Shown: piece by piece, positions 8,467 through 16,679 of the stretch
Numbering within the stretch: the stretch's first letter is position 1
How the letters are laid out: every line of letters begins with the position of its first letter
NCBI RefSeq assembly: GCF_030283205.1
Contig: NZ_JASNWF010000025.1
Coordinates: 62,001 to 126,000 of the forward strand
Length of the DNA stretch: 64,000 bases
Origin: Actinomadura opuntiae
Lineage (GTDB): Bacteria; Actinomycetota; Actinomycetes; Streptosporangiales; Streptosporangiaceae
Direction: 5' to 3'
Made by a program: the position numbers and the translations under genes
The notes under the pieces: generated by a model
Told to the model about the DNA's origin: nothing
Databases searched by the model: none
The model's input: the letters and a program-made list of their open reading frames with translations, nothing else

Positions 8467-9216
8467 ATGCTGGGACTGCCGGACGCGGCGTCGGCGTGTC
8501 TTTTCGATCTCGACGGGGTGCTTACCCGGACCGCGGCGGTGCACGCGGCGGCCTGGAAGGAGATGTTCGACGGCTACCTGCGCGAACGCGCGCGGGAGAG
8601 CGGCGAGCCGTTCGTCCCCTTCGACCCGGTGAAGGACTACGGCCGCTACGTCGACGGCAAGAAGCGCGAGGACGGGACGCGCTCGTTCCTGGAGTCGCGC
8701 GGCATCACGCTGCCCGAGGGCGACCCGGACGACCCGCCGGAGAACGCGACCGTCCGGGGCCTCGGCAACCGCAAGAACGCCCTCGTCCTCAAGCTGATCG
8801 AGGAGAAGGGCGTGGAGACCTTCGACGGGTCGATCGACTTCGTCCGCGCGGCCCGCGAGGCCGGGCTGAAGACGGCCGTGGTGTCCTCCAGCGCCAACAC
8901 CGTGCAGGTGCTGCGCTCGGTCGGCATCACCGACCTGTTCGACGCGCGGGTGGACGGCGTCGTCGCGGCGGAGCGGAACCTGCCCGGCAAGCCCGCACCC
9001 GACATGTTCCTTGCGGGGGCGCAGGAACTGGACGTGCCCGCCGAGCGGGCCGTGGTGTTCGAGGACGCGCTCGCCGGCGTGCAGGCGGGCCGGGCCGGCG
9101 GGTTCGCGTACGTGGTGGGCGTCAACCGGGTCGACGAGGAGCACGCCAGGGCGCTCGCCGAGCACGGCGCCGACGTGGTCGTCGACGACCTGTCCGAGCT
9201 GCTGGAGGGCGAGTGA
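8467..9216 (+). CDS. HAD hydrolase, beta-phosphoglucomutase family
   Basis: 249 residues from the ATG at MLGLPDAAS. HAD motif I is CLFDLDGVLT (nucleophile Asp14, acid/base Asp16), motif II is VSSSAN, motif III is the GKPAPDMF lysine, and motif IV is VFEDALAGVQAG. The helical cap between motifs I and II is of the beta-PGM type. It likely interconverts beta-glucose 1-phosphate and glucose 6-phosphate, or dephosphorylates a sugar phosphate. In-frame starts upstream (GTG 8428, 8395) exist, but family members begin here and a G-rich RBS precedes it. Its stop overlaps the next start (GTGA). The pairing with a GH65 gene recalls Rv3400-Rv3401 of Mycobacterium tuberculosis. Confidence 0.85.
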   Translation: MLGLPDAASACLFDLDGVLTRTAAVHAAAWKEMFDGYLRERARESGEPFVPFDPVKDYGRYVDGKKREDGTRSFLESRGITLPEGDPDDPPENATVRGLGNRKNALVLKLIEEKGVETFDGSIDFVRAAREAGLKTAVVSSSANTVQVLRSVGITDLFDARVDGVVAAERNLPGKPAPDMFLAGAQELDVPAERAVVFEDALAGVQAGRAGGFAYVVGVNRVDEEHARALAEHGADVVVDDLSELLEGE

Positions 9217-11600
9217 CCGACCGGGAGGGGCAGACCAGCGTCGACCGGCCGGCCTTCACCGTCGAGCCGTGGTGCGTGCGCGAGCCGGAGCTGCGGCTGG
9301 ACCGGCTGGCGCAGAGCGAGTCGGTGTTCGCGCTGTCCAACGGCCATCTCGGCATGCGCGGCAACCTCGACGAGGGCGAGCCGCACGGCATGCCGGGCAC
9401 CTACCTGAACTCCTTCTACGAGCAGCGGCCGCTGCCGCACGCCGAGGTCGCCTACGGCTACCCCGAGTCGGGGCAGACGGTCATCAACGTCACCAACGGC
9501 AAGGTGATCCGCCTGCTGGTGGACGACGAGCCGCTGGACGTGCGGTACGGGCGCGTCCACCACCACGAGCGGGTCCTCGACATGCGGGCGGGCACGCTGA
9601 CCCGGCACGTGGAGTGGACCTCGCCCGCCGACCAGCGCATCAAGTTGACGTCGGTGCGGATGGTGTCGCTGACGCAGCGGGCCGTGGCGGCGATCTGCTA
9701 CGAGGTGGAGCCGGTCAACCAGTCCATGCGGGTCGTCGCGCAGTCGGAGCTGGTGGCCAACGAGGCGCTGCCGGACGGCAACAAGGACCCGCGCGCCTCG
9801 GCGATCCTCGACCACCCGCTGATCAGCGAGGAGCACGTCGCCAACGGCACCAAGGTGCTGCTGCTGCACCGGACGCGGCAGAGCGGCCTGCGGATGTCGG
9901 CGGGCATGTCGCACCACATCGAGGGCCCCGAGTCGATGGCGATCGAGACCGAGAGCTCCCCCGACGTGGGCCGGCTGACGGTCGCGACGCGGCTGGAGCC
10001 CGGGCAGCGGCTGCGGATCATCAAGTACCTGGCGTACGGGTGGTCCAGCCAGCGGTCCCGGCCGGCGCTGCACGACCAGGTGGTCGGGGCGCTGGCGGGC
10101 GCGCGGCAGACCGGCTGGGAGGGGCTGCTGGAGGAGCAGCGTCAGTACCTGGACGACTTCTGGTGCGGCGCCGACGTGGAGGTCGACGGGGACGCCGAGA
10201 TCCAGCAGGCGGTCCGGTTCGGGCTGTTCCACACCCTGCAGGCGGGCGCCCGCGCGGAACGGCGGATGATCCCGGCGAAGGGGCTGACGGGGCCGGGCTA
10301 CGACGGGCACACGTTCTGGGACACCGAGACGTTCGTGCTCCCGGTGCTGACCTACACCGCGCCCGACTCCGCCGCCGACGCGCTCGCCTGGCGGCACATG
10401 ACGCTGCCGCTGGCGTGCGAGCGGGCCTACCAGCTCGGCCTGGCCGGTGCGGCGTTCCCGTGGCGGACGATCCGCGGCCACGAATGCTCGGGCTACTGGC
10501 CCGCCGGGACCGCCGCGTTCCACATCAACGCCGACATCGCCGACGCCGTCGTCCGGTACATCGACGCCACGCAGGACGAGCAGTTCGAGCGGGAGATCGG
10601 GCTGGAGATCCTGGTGCAGACGGCGCGGCTGTGGCGCAGCCTCGGCCACCACGACGTCGGCGGCGTGTTCCGCATCGACGGCGTCACCGGCCCGGACGAG
10701 TACAGCGCGGTCGTGGACAACAACGTCTACACCAACCTGATGGCGCGCCGGAACCTGCTGGAGGCGGCGGAGACGGCGATGCGCCATCCCGACATCTGCG
10801 ACCGGCTCGGCGTGGACGCCGAGGAGGCCGCGTCGTGGCGGGACGCGGCGGCGGCGATGGTGATCCCCTACGACGAGCGGCTGGGCGTCCACCCGCAGAG
10901 CGAGAACTTCACCAACCACGCCCGCTGGGACTTCGCGGCGACCAAGCCCGACCACTACCCGCTGCTGCTGAGCTTCCCCTACTTCGACCTGTACCGCAAG
11001 CAGGTGGTCAAGCAGGCGGACCTGGTGCTGGCGCTGCACCTGTGCGGGGACGAGTTCACCGACGAGCAGAAGGCCCGCGACTTCGGGTACTACGAGAGCC
11101 TGACGGTGCGCGACTCGTCGCTGTCGGCGCAGACGCAGGCGGTGGTCGCGGCCGAGGTCGGGCACCTGGAGCTGGCGCACGACTACCTCGGCGAGACCGC
11201 GCTGATGGACCTGCACGACCTGAACCACAACACCCGCGACGGGCTGCACGTGGCGTCGATGGCGGGCGCGTGGAGCGGGCTCGTCGCCGGGTTCGGCGGG
11301 ATGCGGGCGGGCGGCGGGCGGCTGCGGTTCGCGCCGCGGCTGCCGGGCGGCATCAGCCGGCTGGCGTTCCGGATGCGCTACCGGGGCAGCCGGGTGCGGG
11401 TCGAGGTCACCGCGGAGACGGCCACCTACGAGCTGCTGGACGGCCCGGAGATCCGGCTGTGGCACCACGGCGAGGAGTTCGAGCTCGGGGACGAGCCGGT
11501 CACGCTGCCGATCGAGCAGCTCCCGGCCCGTGAGGCGCCGAGCCAGCCGGCGGGGCGGGAGCCCTCGCCGCGGCGCATCGACCCGCACAGCCGCGACTAG
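9213..11600 (+). CDS. Glycoside hydrolase family 65 (disaccharide phosphorylase-like)
   Basis: 795 residues with GH65 architecture: an N-terminal beta-sandwich (SVFALSNGHLGMRGNLDEG), an (alpha/alpha)6 barrel with TFWDTETFVLPVLTYTAP, and the catalytic acid Glu496 in the DGVTGPDEYSAVVDNN motif, then a short C-terminal beta domain. GH65 enzymes phosphorolyse maltose, trehalose or kojibiose to beta-glucose 1-phosphate. The co-translated beta-PGM-like HAD protein could then convert that product to glucose 6-phosphate. Which disaccharide is used cannot be decided by eye, and hydrolase activity is also possible. GTG start overlapping the upstream stop. Confidence 0.9.
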   Translation: MTDREGQTSVDRPAFTVEPWCVREPELRLDRLAQSESVFALSNGHLGMRGNLDEGEPHGMPGTYLNSFYEQRPLPHAEVAYGYPESGQTVINVTNGKVIRLLVDDEPLDVRYGRVHHHERVLDMRAGTLTRHVEWTSPADQRIKLTSVRMVSLTQRAVAAICYEVEPVNQSMRVVAQSELVANEALPDGNKDPRASAILDHPLISEEHVANGTKVLLLHRTRQSGLRMSAGMSHHIEGPESMAIETESSPDVGRLTVATRLEPGQRLRIIKYLAYGWSSQRSRPALHDQVVGALAGARQTGWEGLLEEQRQYLDDFWCGADVEVDGDAEIQQAVRFGLFHTLQAGARAERRMIPAKGLTGPGYDGHTFWDTETFVLPVLTYTAPDSAADALAWRHMTLPLACERAYQLGLAGAAFPWRTIRGHECSGYWPAGTAAFHINADIADAVVRYIDATQDEQFEREIGLEILVQTARLWRSLGHHDVGGVFRIDGVTGPDEYSAVVDNNVYTNLMARRNLLEAAETAMRHPDICDRLGVDAEEAASWRDAAAAMVIPYDERLGVHPQSENFTNHARWDFAATKPDHYPLLLSFPYFDLYRKQVVKQADLVLALHLCGDEFTDEQKARDFGYYESLTVRDSSLSAQTQAVVAAEVGHLELAHDYLGETALMDLHDLNHNTRDGLHVASMAGAWSGLVAGFGGMRAGGGRLRFAPRLPGGISRLAFRMRYRGSRVRVEVTAETATYELLDGPEIRLWHHGEEFELGDEPVTLPIEQLPAREAPSQPAGREPSPRRIDPHSRD

Positions 11601-11612
11601 CGGCAGGGCGGG

Positions 11613-12191
11613 TCAGCACCCGGCGGTGCAGGGCGCCGGCCCGCCCTTCTTCGCGGACGCGTCGCAGGACGGGGCGTCGCCGCGCGTCGCGTCGTCCTGC
11701 GCCAGGCGGGTCCGCTCGCCGTCCCGCGGGGCGGCGCGGTCGACGAGGAGGCGGCGCGGGCCGGGGCCCTCGTCGCCGAGCCGGTCGTAGGGGTTGGCGA
11801 GCGCGCACTTGCTGATCGACAGGCAGCCGCAGCCGATGCACTCGGTGAGGTCGTCGCGGAGCCGCTCCAGCTGCCGGATGCGGGCGTCCAGGTCGGCGCG
11901 CCACAGGTCCGACAGCCGCGCCCAGTCGCCGACGGTCGGGGTGCGCTCCTCGGGGAGGGTGGCGAGGGCGTCCCTGATGTCGGCGAGCGGGATGCCGACC
12001 CGCTGCGAGACCTTGATGAACGAGACGCGGCGGAGCGTGTCGCGGCTGAAGCGGCGCTGGTTCCCGGCCGTGCGGCGGCTGCTGATCAGCCCCTTGGCCT
12101 CGTAGAAGTGCAGCGCCGAGACGGCCACGCCGCTGCGCTCGGCGAGCTGCCCGACGGTCAGTTCGTGCTTGCGGTGCTCCAGGCGCGTCAT
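11613..12191 (-). CDS. soxR: Redox-sensing MerR-family activator SoxR
   Basis: 192 residues. The MerR winged-helix DNA-binding domain (LTVGQLAERSGVAVSALHFYE) is followed by the dimerisation helix and the [2Fe-2S] cluster ligands Cys118-X2-Cys121-X-Cys123-X5-Cys129. This spacing defines SoxR. In actinomycetes SoxR responds to redox-cycling compounds and activates a few oxidoreductase and transport genes. I start at MTRLEH because AGGA lies 8 nt upstream; the ATGs three and eight codons earlier lack an RBS. A near-perfect SoxR box precedes the gene. Unusual: a Cys-containing C-terminal tail beyond the cluster (APSCDASAKKG, PAPCTAGC). Confidence 0.95.
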   Translation of the reverse strand: MTRLEHRKHELTVGQLAERSGVAVSALHFYEAKGLISSRRTAGNQRRFSRDTLRRVSFIKVSQRVGIPLADIRDALATLPEERTPTVGDWARLSDLWRADLDARIRQLERLRDDLTECIGCGCLSISKCALANPYDRLGDEGPGPRRLLVDRAAPRDGERTRLAQDDATRGDAPSCDASAKKGGPAPCTAGC

Positions 12192-12209
12192 GGGGCGCAT
12201 CCTATGCGA

Positions 12210-12227
12210 CCTCAACCGGACTTGAGG
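12210..12227. promoter_or_regulatory. SoxR box upstream of soxR
   Basis: CCTCAACCGGACTTGAGG has 7-bp arms (CCTCAAC/CTTGAGG, one mismatch) around CGGA. It corresponds closely to the enterobacterial and actinobacterial SoxR box (CCTCAAG, 4-bp centre, CTTGAGG). It sits 19-36 bp before the soxR start codon, within the 47-bp gap to the upstream gene, implying autoregulation. A related box occurs at 19905-19922. Confidence 0.85.
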
Positions 12228-12238
12228 TTACCGGCCGG

Positions 12239-12823
12239 TCAATGCCAGCGGGGCCTCGCCGCGCCCATGCCCGCGCCGCCGCGCTCCGCCCGCCTGCCGA
12301 GGCCGCGCAGCCGCAGCGCCGCGCCGACCAGCGCGGCGCCGAACAGGATCGCGAACAGGCCGATCAGCCAGACGACCGCGAGCGCGCCCGACACCGGCCA
12401 GGCGAACAGCAGGATCCCGAAGACGATCGAGATCGCGCCGGTCAGCGCGTACATCCACTCGCCGCGCAGCTCCCGGCGCAGCGCCACCGCCGCGACGATC
12501 TCCAGCACCCCGGTGACGACCGCCCACGCGGCGATCAGCATGAGCAGCGCGAGCGCGGTGAGGCCCGGCCAGGCCATCGCGACGACGCCGAGCACGATGC
12601 CGGCCGCGCCCGACACCGCGAGCAGGCCGCGCGGCCCGCCGGTCGTGCCGCGGATCGCGTGCACCACCGCGGTCACCCCGTCCACCAGCGCGTACGCGCC
12701 GAACAGCACGACCAGGACCCACAGCGTGATGTGCGGCCACACCCACGCGACCACGCCGAACAGGATCGCGAACGCGCCGCGCAGCGCGAGCACCCACCAG
12801 TGGCGGGTCATCAGGTCGAACAT
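12239..12823 (-). CDS. HdeD/DUF308-family membrane protein
   Basis: 194 residues and very hydrophobic, with about six transmembrane helices arranged as three similar pairs, typical of DUF308/HdeD. Recognisable segments are WWVLALRGAFAILFGVVAWVW, LWVLVVLFGAYALVDG and GEWMYALTGAISIVFGILLF. In E. coli HdeD is linked to acid resistance; the molecular function is not established and the role here is unknown. Start at MFDLMTRHWW with GGGAGG upstream. Located between soxR and the YetF-like gene on the same strand. Confidence 0.85.
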   Translation of the reverse strand: MFDLMTRHWWVLALRGAFAILFGVVAWVWPHITLWVLVVLFGAYALVDGVTAVVHAIRGTTGGPRGLLAVSGAAGIVLGVVAMAWPGLTALALLMLIAAWAVVTGVLEIVAAVALRRELRGEWMYALTGAISIVFGILLFAWPVSGALAVVWLIGLFAILFGAALVGAALRLRGLGRRAERGGAGMGAARPRWH

Positions 12824-12919
12824 CGCGGCCTCCCGGGGCGGTGGACGTCTCCCCATTGCAGCCGACGGTCACCGACGAAACCCCCAACAACCACCCCGAA
12901 CTGGGCAAAGCCTGCGCGG

Positions 12920-13489
12920 TCAGTGCCGCGCGGCGAGCCGCTCCAGGTGCCGTTCGATCCGCTCCAGCCGCGCGCGCAGGTCGGCGACGTCGCCGGCGCT
13001 GGCGGACTGCTCCTCGTCCCGCAGCCGGACCACCACCGCGCCGCCCGGCTCCAGGGTGACCAGCCGGGTGTCGGCGACGTCGTCGCCGCCCTGCTCCTGG
13101 ATCGCCTCGTCGACGTCGCCGGGACGCAGCCCGAGCCGCAGCAGCGTCCGCCGCCGGTACGCGCCGTCCTGCGCCAGGACGCTCGCCCGGCCGTGCACCA
13201 GCCCGGACAGCCACGGCAGGAACAGCGCCGCGCGCACCAGCGCCGCGTTCAGCGCCAGCAGCACCACGGCGCCGAGCACTCCCCCGGTCAGCGAGTCGTC
13301 CGGGCCGATGACCGCGTTCTGCACGACGTTGGACAGCAGCAGCATGACCACGAAGTCGAAGCCGTTGAGCTGCGCCAGCTCCCGTTTCCCGGCCACCCGC
13401 AGCAGCACGACGATCACCAGGAAGACCGCGGCCGACCGGGTCACCTTGTCGGCGACCGGGACGCCCATCCCGAACAGGTCATGCCACAT
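12920..13489 (-). CDS. YetF-like DUF421 membrane protein
   Basis: 189 residues. About three N-terminal hydrophobic segments (residues 20-75) include the conserved RVAGKRELAQLNGFDFVVMLLLSN signature of DUF421. A small cytoplasmic alpha/beta domain follows (GRASVLAQDGAYRRRTLLRLGL, then DVDEAIQEQGGDDVADTRLVTLEPGGAVVV), and a short helical tail that may be coiled coil. Members are linked to spore germination or envelope processes in Bacillus, but no biochemical role is known. It begins 28 bp from the terminator of pckG. Confidence 0.85.
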   Translation of the reverse strand: MWHDLFGMGVPVADKVTRSAAVFLVIVVLLRVAGKRELAQLNGFDFVVMLLLSNVVQNAVIGPDDSLTGGVLGAVVLLALNAALVRAALFLPWLSGLVHGRASVLAQDGAYRRRTLLRLGLRPGDVDEAIQEQGGDDVADTRLVTLEPGGAVVVRLRDEEQSASAGDVADLRARLERIERHLERLAARH

Positions 13490-13517
13490 GTTCCGCTCCC
13501 GCCTCCTCGAAAGAGCT

Positions 13518-13556
13518 CGCGCCCGCTCGCCGAAGGATCTCAGGCGAGCGGGCGCG
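13518..13556 (-). terminator. Hairpin downstream of pckG
   Basis: Perfect 14-bp inverted repeat (left arm 13518-13531, right arm 13543-13556) around an 11-nt loop, 54 bp past the pckG stop and before the next minus-strand gene. No U-tract, as usual for actinomycete terminators. Confidence 0.75.
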
Positions 13557-13609
13557 GGCGGGGCGATCGGAGCCGTTGCGGCGCGTCCGGCGGGACGGGC
13601 GTCGCGCGA

Positions 13610-15427
13610 TCAGGCCTCCAGGCGGCGGACCAGGTCGTGGTACTCGTCCCACAGCGCCTTCGGCATGTGGTCGCCGAACTTCTCGAAGAACTCCGGCACG
13701 AGCGCGGCCTCCTGCTTCCACACCTCGGTGTCGACCGACAGCAGCGTCTCCAGGTCGGCGTCGTCGAGGTCGAGGCCCTCGGTGTCGAGCGCCTCCCTGG
13801 TCGGCAGGTGCCCGATCGGGGACTTGGCGGCGTCGGCCTTGCCGTTGAGCCGCTCGACGATCCACTTCAGCACGCGGCTGTTCTCGCCGAAGCCCGGCCA
13901 GACGAACTTGCCGTCGGCGTTCTTGCGGAACCAGTTGACGTAGTAGATGCGCGGGAGCTTCTCGGCGTCGGTGGCCTTGCCGATCTCCAGCCAGTGGCCG
14001 AAGTAGTCGCCCATGTTGTAGCCGCAGAACGGCAGCATGGCGAACGGGTCGCGGCGCAGTTCGCCGACGGTGCCCTCGGCGGCGGCGGTCTTCTCCGAGG
14101 CGATGTTGGCGCCGAGGAACACGCCCTGCTGCCAGTCGAAGGACTCGGTGACCAGCGGGACCGCGGACGCGCGCCGGCCGCCGAACAGGATCGCCGAGAT
14201 CGGCACGCCCTTCGGGTCCTCCCACTCGTCGGCGATGATCGGGCACTGCCCGGCCGGGGTGGTGAAGCGGGCGTTCGGGTGCGCGGCGGGCGCGTCGGAC
14301 GCGGGCGTCCAGTCGTTGCCCTTCCAGTCGGTCAGGTGCGCGGGCGGCTCGTCGGTGAGGCCCTCCCACCACACGTCGCCGTCGTCGGTGAGCGCGACGT
14401 TGGTGAAGATGCTGTTGCCCCACAGCGTCCGGACCGCGTTGGCGTTGGTGCTCTCGCCGGTGCCGGGCGCGACGCCGAAGAAGCCGGCCTCGGGGTTGAT
14501 CGCGTACAGGCGGCCGTCGTCGCCGAACCGCATCCAGGCGATGTCGTCGCCGATGGTCTCGACCTTCCAGCCCGGGATGGTCGGCTCCAGCATGGCGAGG
14601 TTGGTCTTGCCGCACGCGGACGGGAACGCGGCGGCGACGTAGCGGGTCTCGCCCTCCGGCGGGGTGAGCTTCAGGACGAGCATGTGCTCGGCCATCCAGC
14701 CCTCGTCGCGGGCCATCGTCGAGGCGATCCGCAGCGCGTAGCACTTCTTGCCCAGCAGGGCGTTGCCGCCGTAGCCGGACCCGTAGGACCAGATCTCCCG
14801 GGTCTCGGGGAAATGGGTGATGTACTTGGTGGAGTTGCACGGCCACCTGACGTCGGCCTGCCCCGGCTCCAGCGGCGCGCCGACCGAGTGGACGGCCTTG
14901 ACGTAGGAGCCGCGCTCCTCGATCAGCCGCAGCGCGCCCGTGCCCATCCGCGTCATGATCCGCATCGACACCGCGACGTAGGCGGAGTCGGTGATCTCGA
15001 CGCCGAGCTGGGAGATGTTGCCGCCCAGCGGGCCCATGCAGAACGGCACCACGTACATGGTGCGGCCCTTCATGCAGCCGTCGAAGAGCCCGTTGAGGGT
15101 CTGCTTCATCTCGGCGGGCGCGATCCAGTTGTTGGTCGGGCCGGCGTCCTCCTCCTTCTCGGAGCAGATGAACGTCCGGTCCTCGACGCGGGCCACGTCG
15201 GTGGGGTCGGAGGCCGCGTGGAAGCTGTTGGGCCGCTTGGCGGGGTCGAGGCGGGTGAGGGTGCCCTGCTCGACGAGGAGGCCGGTCAGGCGCTCCCACT
15301 CCTCGTCCGAGCCGTCGCACCACTCGACGCGGTCGGGCCCGGTCAGCTCGGCGATCCCGCGTACCCACTCAACTAGTTCGGTGTGGCCGGTAGGGGCCTG
15401 GTCGAGGCCGGGGACCTGGTTGGACAC
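13610..15427 (-). CDS. pckG: Phosphoenolpyruvate carboxykinase (GTP)
   Basis: 605 residues, full length for the GTP-dependent enzyme. It converts oxaloacetate plus GTP to PEP, GDP and CO2 and controls flux between the TCA cycle and gluconeogenesis. The kinase-1a P-loop FPSACGKTNLA lies at 268-278 with the hyper-reactive Cys272. RWPCNSTKYITHFPETREIW, GGNALLGKKCYALRIAS and the guanine-binding FRKNADGKFVWPGFGENSRV are also present. The GTG start (VSNQVPG) is chosen for the GAAGGAG six bases upstream; an in-frame ATG at 15463 lacks a good RBS. The 178-bp upstream region holds a dre-like and a CRP-like palindrome, suggesting carbon-source control. Confidence 0.96.
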   Translation of the reverse strand: MSNQVPGLDQAPTGHTELVEWVRGIAELTGPDRVEWCDGSDEEWERLTGLLVEQGTLTRLDPAKRPNSFHAASDPTDVARVEDRTFICSEKEEDAGPTNNWIAPAEMKQTLNGLFDGCMKGRTMYVVPFCMGPLGGNISQLGVEITDSAYVAVSMRIMTRMGTGALRLIEERGSYVKAVHSVGAPLEPGQADVRWPCNSTKYITHFPETREIWSYGSGYGGNALLGKKCYALRIASTMARDEGWMAEHMLVLKLTPPEGETRYVAAAFPSACGKTNLAMLEPTIPGWKVETIGDDIAWMRFGDDGRLYAINPEAGFFGVAPGTGESTNANAVRTLWGNSIFTNVALTDDGDVWWEGLTDEPPAHLTDWKGNDWTPASDAPAAHPNARFTTPAGQCPIIADEWEDPKGVPISAILFGGRRASAVPLVTESFDWQQGVFLGANIASEKTAAAEGTVGELRRDPFAMLPFCGYNMGDYFGHWLEIGKATDAEKLPRIYYVNWFRKNADGKFVWPGFGENSRVLKWIVERLNGKADAAKSPIGHLPTREALDTEGLDLDDADLETLLSVDTEVWKQEAALVPEFFEKFGDHMPKALWDEYHDLVRRLEA

Positions 15428-15492
15428 GGGCAACTCCTTCAGCTGTTCGCAGGATGTTTGCATGATGAACAAGACCCGACGTTTTTGCCATT

Positions 15493-15504
15493 TGGTCTGG
15501 ACCA
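15493..15504. promoter_or_regulatory. dre-like palindrome (DasR/GntR type) upstream of pckG
   Basis: TGGTCTGGACCA differs at one position from the core of the Streptomyces DasR-responsive element (TGGTCTAGACCA). It lies 66-77 bp upstream of the pckG start codon. DasR is a GntR-family repressor controlled by glucosamine phosphates. Binding here is inference, since another GntR protein could use it. Confidence 0.55.
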
Positions 15505-15538
15505 ATCCCGGCGGCTTCCGGGCCTTCCCGCGCCCTTT

Positions 15539-15554
15539 TGTGATTGATATCACT
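15539..15554. promoter_or_regulatory. CRP/GlxR-like site upstream of pckG
   Basis: TGTGATTGATATCACT fits TGTGA-N6-TCAC(A), the CRP-type consensus used by actinobacterial Crp/GlxR proteins, with only the last base different. It is about 112 bp upstream of the pckG start, a plausible activator position. It is also 52 bp beyond the modC stop, so it belongs to pckG rather than modC. Confidence 0.6.
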
Positions 15555-15605
15555 GAGGGACGGGCGCCGCGGACGCCGCCCGGCCACCCTGCCGCTTGAG
15601 GCCGC

Positions 15606-16679
15606 TCAAGCTGGGTAAACGTGGGTTTCGGTGGCCTTGACGGCCGCCCATATCGTGCTGCCCTCGGACAATTGGAGCTCGGCGACCGCGGCCGGAGTGA
15701 TGTCCGCGACGGCGTCGAAAGGCGGCCCGGACAACCGCACGTGCACCCGGTCCCCGTGACGTTCGACGGCCGCGACACGGGTGCGCCACAGGTTGCGCGG
15801 GCTGCCGTCGGGGCGGGTGCGGTACAGCGCGACCGACGATGGCGCGAATGCCAGGAAGACCTCACCCTGGGGCGAGTCAACTGTGTCCAGCGCGTACTCG
15901 CCTTCGGTGCCGCCGATGACTACGGTGCGCCCTTCGGCCTTCCCCCGGTACAGGTTCAGCCCGACCAGCCGCGCGACGTAGTCGGTCCGGGGCCGGCGGG
16001 CGACCTCGGCGGGCGCGCCCTCCTGCACCAGCCGGCCGCCCTCCACCACCGCGATCCGGTCCGCCAGCACCATCGCGTCCAGCGGGTCGTGGGTGACGAG
16101 CACGGCCGCGCCCGCGAACCCGGCGAGATGGCGGCGCAGCGCGGCCCGGATCTCCAGCCGGGTGTGCGCGTCCAGCGCCGCGAGCGGCTCGTCCAGCAGC
16201 AGCAGGCCCGGCTCGACGGCCAGCGCGCGGGCGAGCGCCACCCGCTGCGCCTGCCCGCCCGACAGCGCCCGCGGGCGCGCCGGCGCGTACTCGGCGAGCC
16301 CCACCCGTTCCAGCCATCCGGCCGCCCGACGCCGCGCGGCGCGCCGCCCGGCGCCCTGGCAGCGCGGCCCGAACGCGACGTTCTCCAGCACGCTGAGGTG
16401 CGGGAACAGCAGGTAGTCCTGGAAGACCATGCCGACGCCGCGCCGGTCGGGCGGCAGCGGGCGCAGGTCCCTGCCGTCCAGCCGGACGTGGCCGCCCGCC
16501 ATCGCGACGAGCCCGGCGAGGGCGCGCAGCGCGGTGCTCTTGCCCGCGCCGTTCGGCCCGAGCAGCGCGACGACCTCGCCGGGCGCGGCGGTGAGCGCCA
16601 GGTCCAGGTCGAACGCGCCGCGCCGTACGACGAGCCGCGCGTCCAGCCCCCTGCCCTCCGCAGGCTCGGGCGCGGTCAT
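15606..16679 (-). CDS. modC: Molybdate ABC transporter ATP-binding protein
   Basis: 357 residues. The ABC ATPase domain has Walker A GPNGAGKS at 41-48, Q-loop FQDYLLFPHLSV, signature ALSGGQAQRV, Walker B LLLLDEP and H-loop VTHDP. A C-terminal TOBE (Mop-like) domain (about 290-350) is the regulatory oxyanion-binding module characteristic of ModC. It powers molybdate (and tungstate) import by ModB. Start ATG overlaps the modB stop by 4 bp, and it is the last gene of the HTH-TOBE/modA/modB/modC operon. Confidence 0.92.
   Translation of the reverse strand: MTAPEPAEGRGLDARLVVRRGAFDLDLALTAAPGEVVALLGPNGAGKSTALRALAGLVAMAGGHVRLDGRDLRPLPPDRRGVGMVFQDYLLFPHLSVLENVAFGPRCQGAGRRAARRRAAGWLERVGLAEYAPARPRALSGGQAQRVALARALAVEPGLLLLDEPLAALDAHTRLEIRAALRRHLAGFAGAAVLVTHDPLDAMVLADRIAVVEGGRLVQEGAPAEVARRPRTDYVARLVGLNLYRGKAEGRTVVIGGTEGEYALDTVDSPQGEVFLAFAPSSVALYRTRPDGSPRNLWRTRVAAVERHGDRVHVRLSGPPFDAVADITPAAVAELQLSEGSTIWAAVKATETHVYPA

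Noticed and set aside
6927..9212. Open plus-strand frame continuous with the GH65 gene
   Set aside because: It is antisense to gnd and out of frame with the HAD gene; the GH65 start is the GTG at 9213 overlapping the HAD stop.
12242..15376. Long plus-strand open frame opposite HdeD, YetF and pckG
   Set aside because: Antisense shadow of well-supported genes; no motifs.
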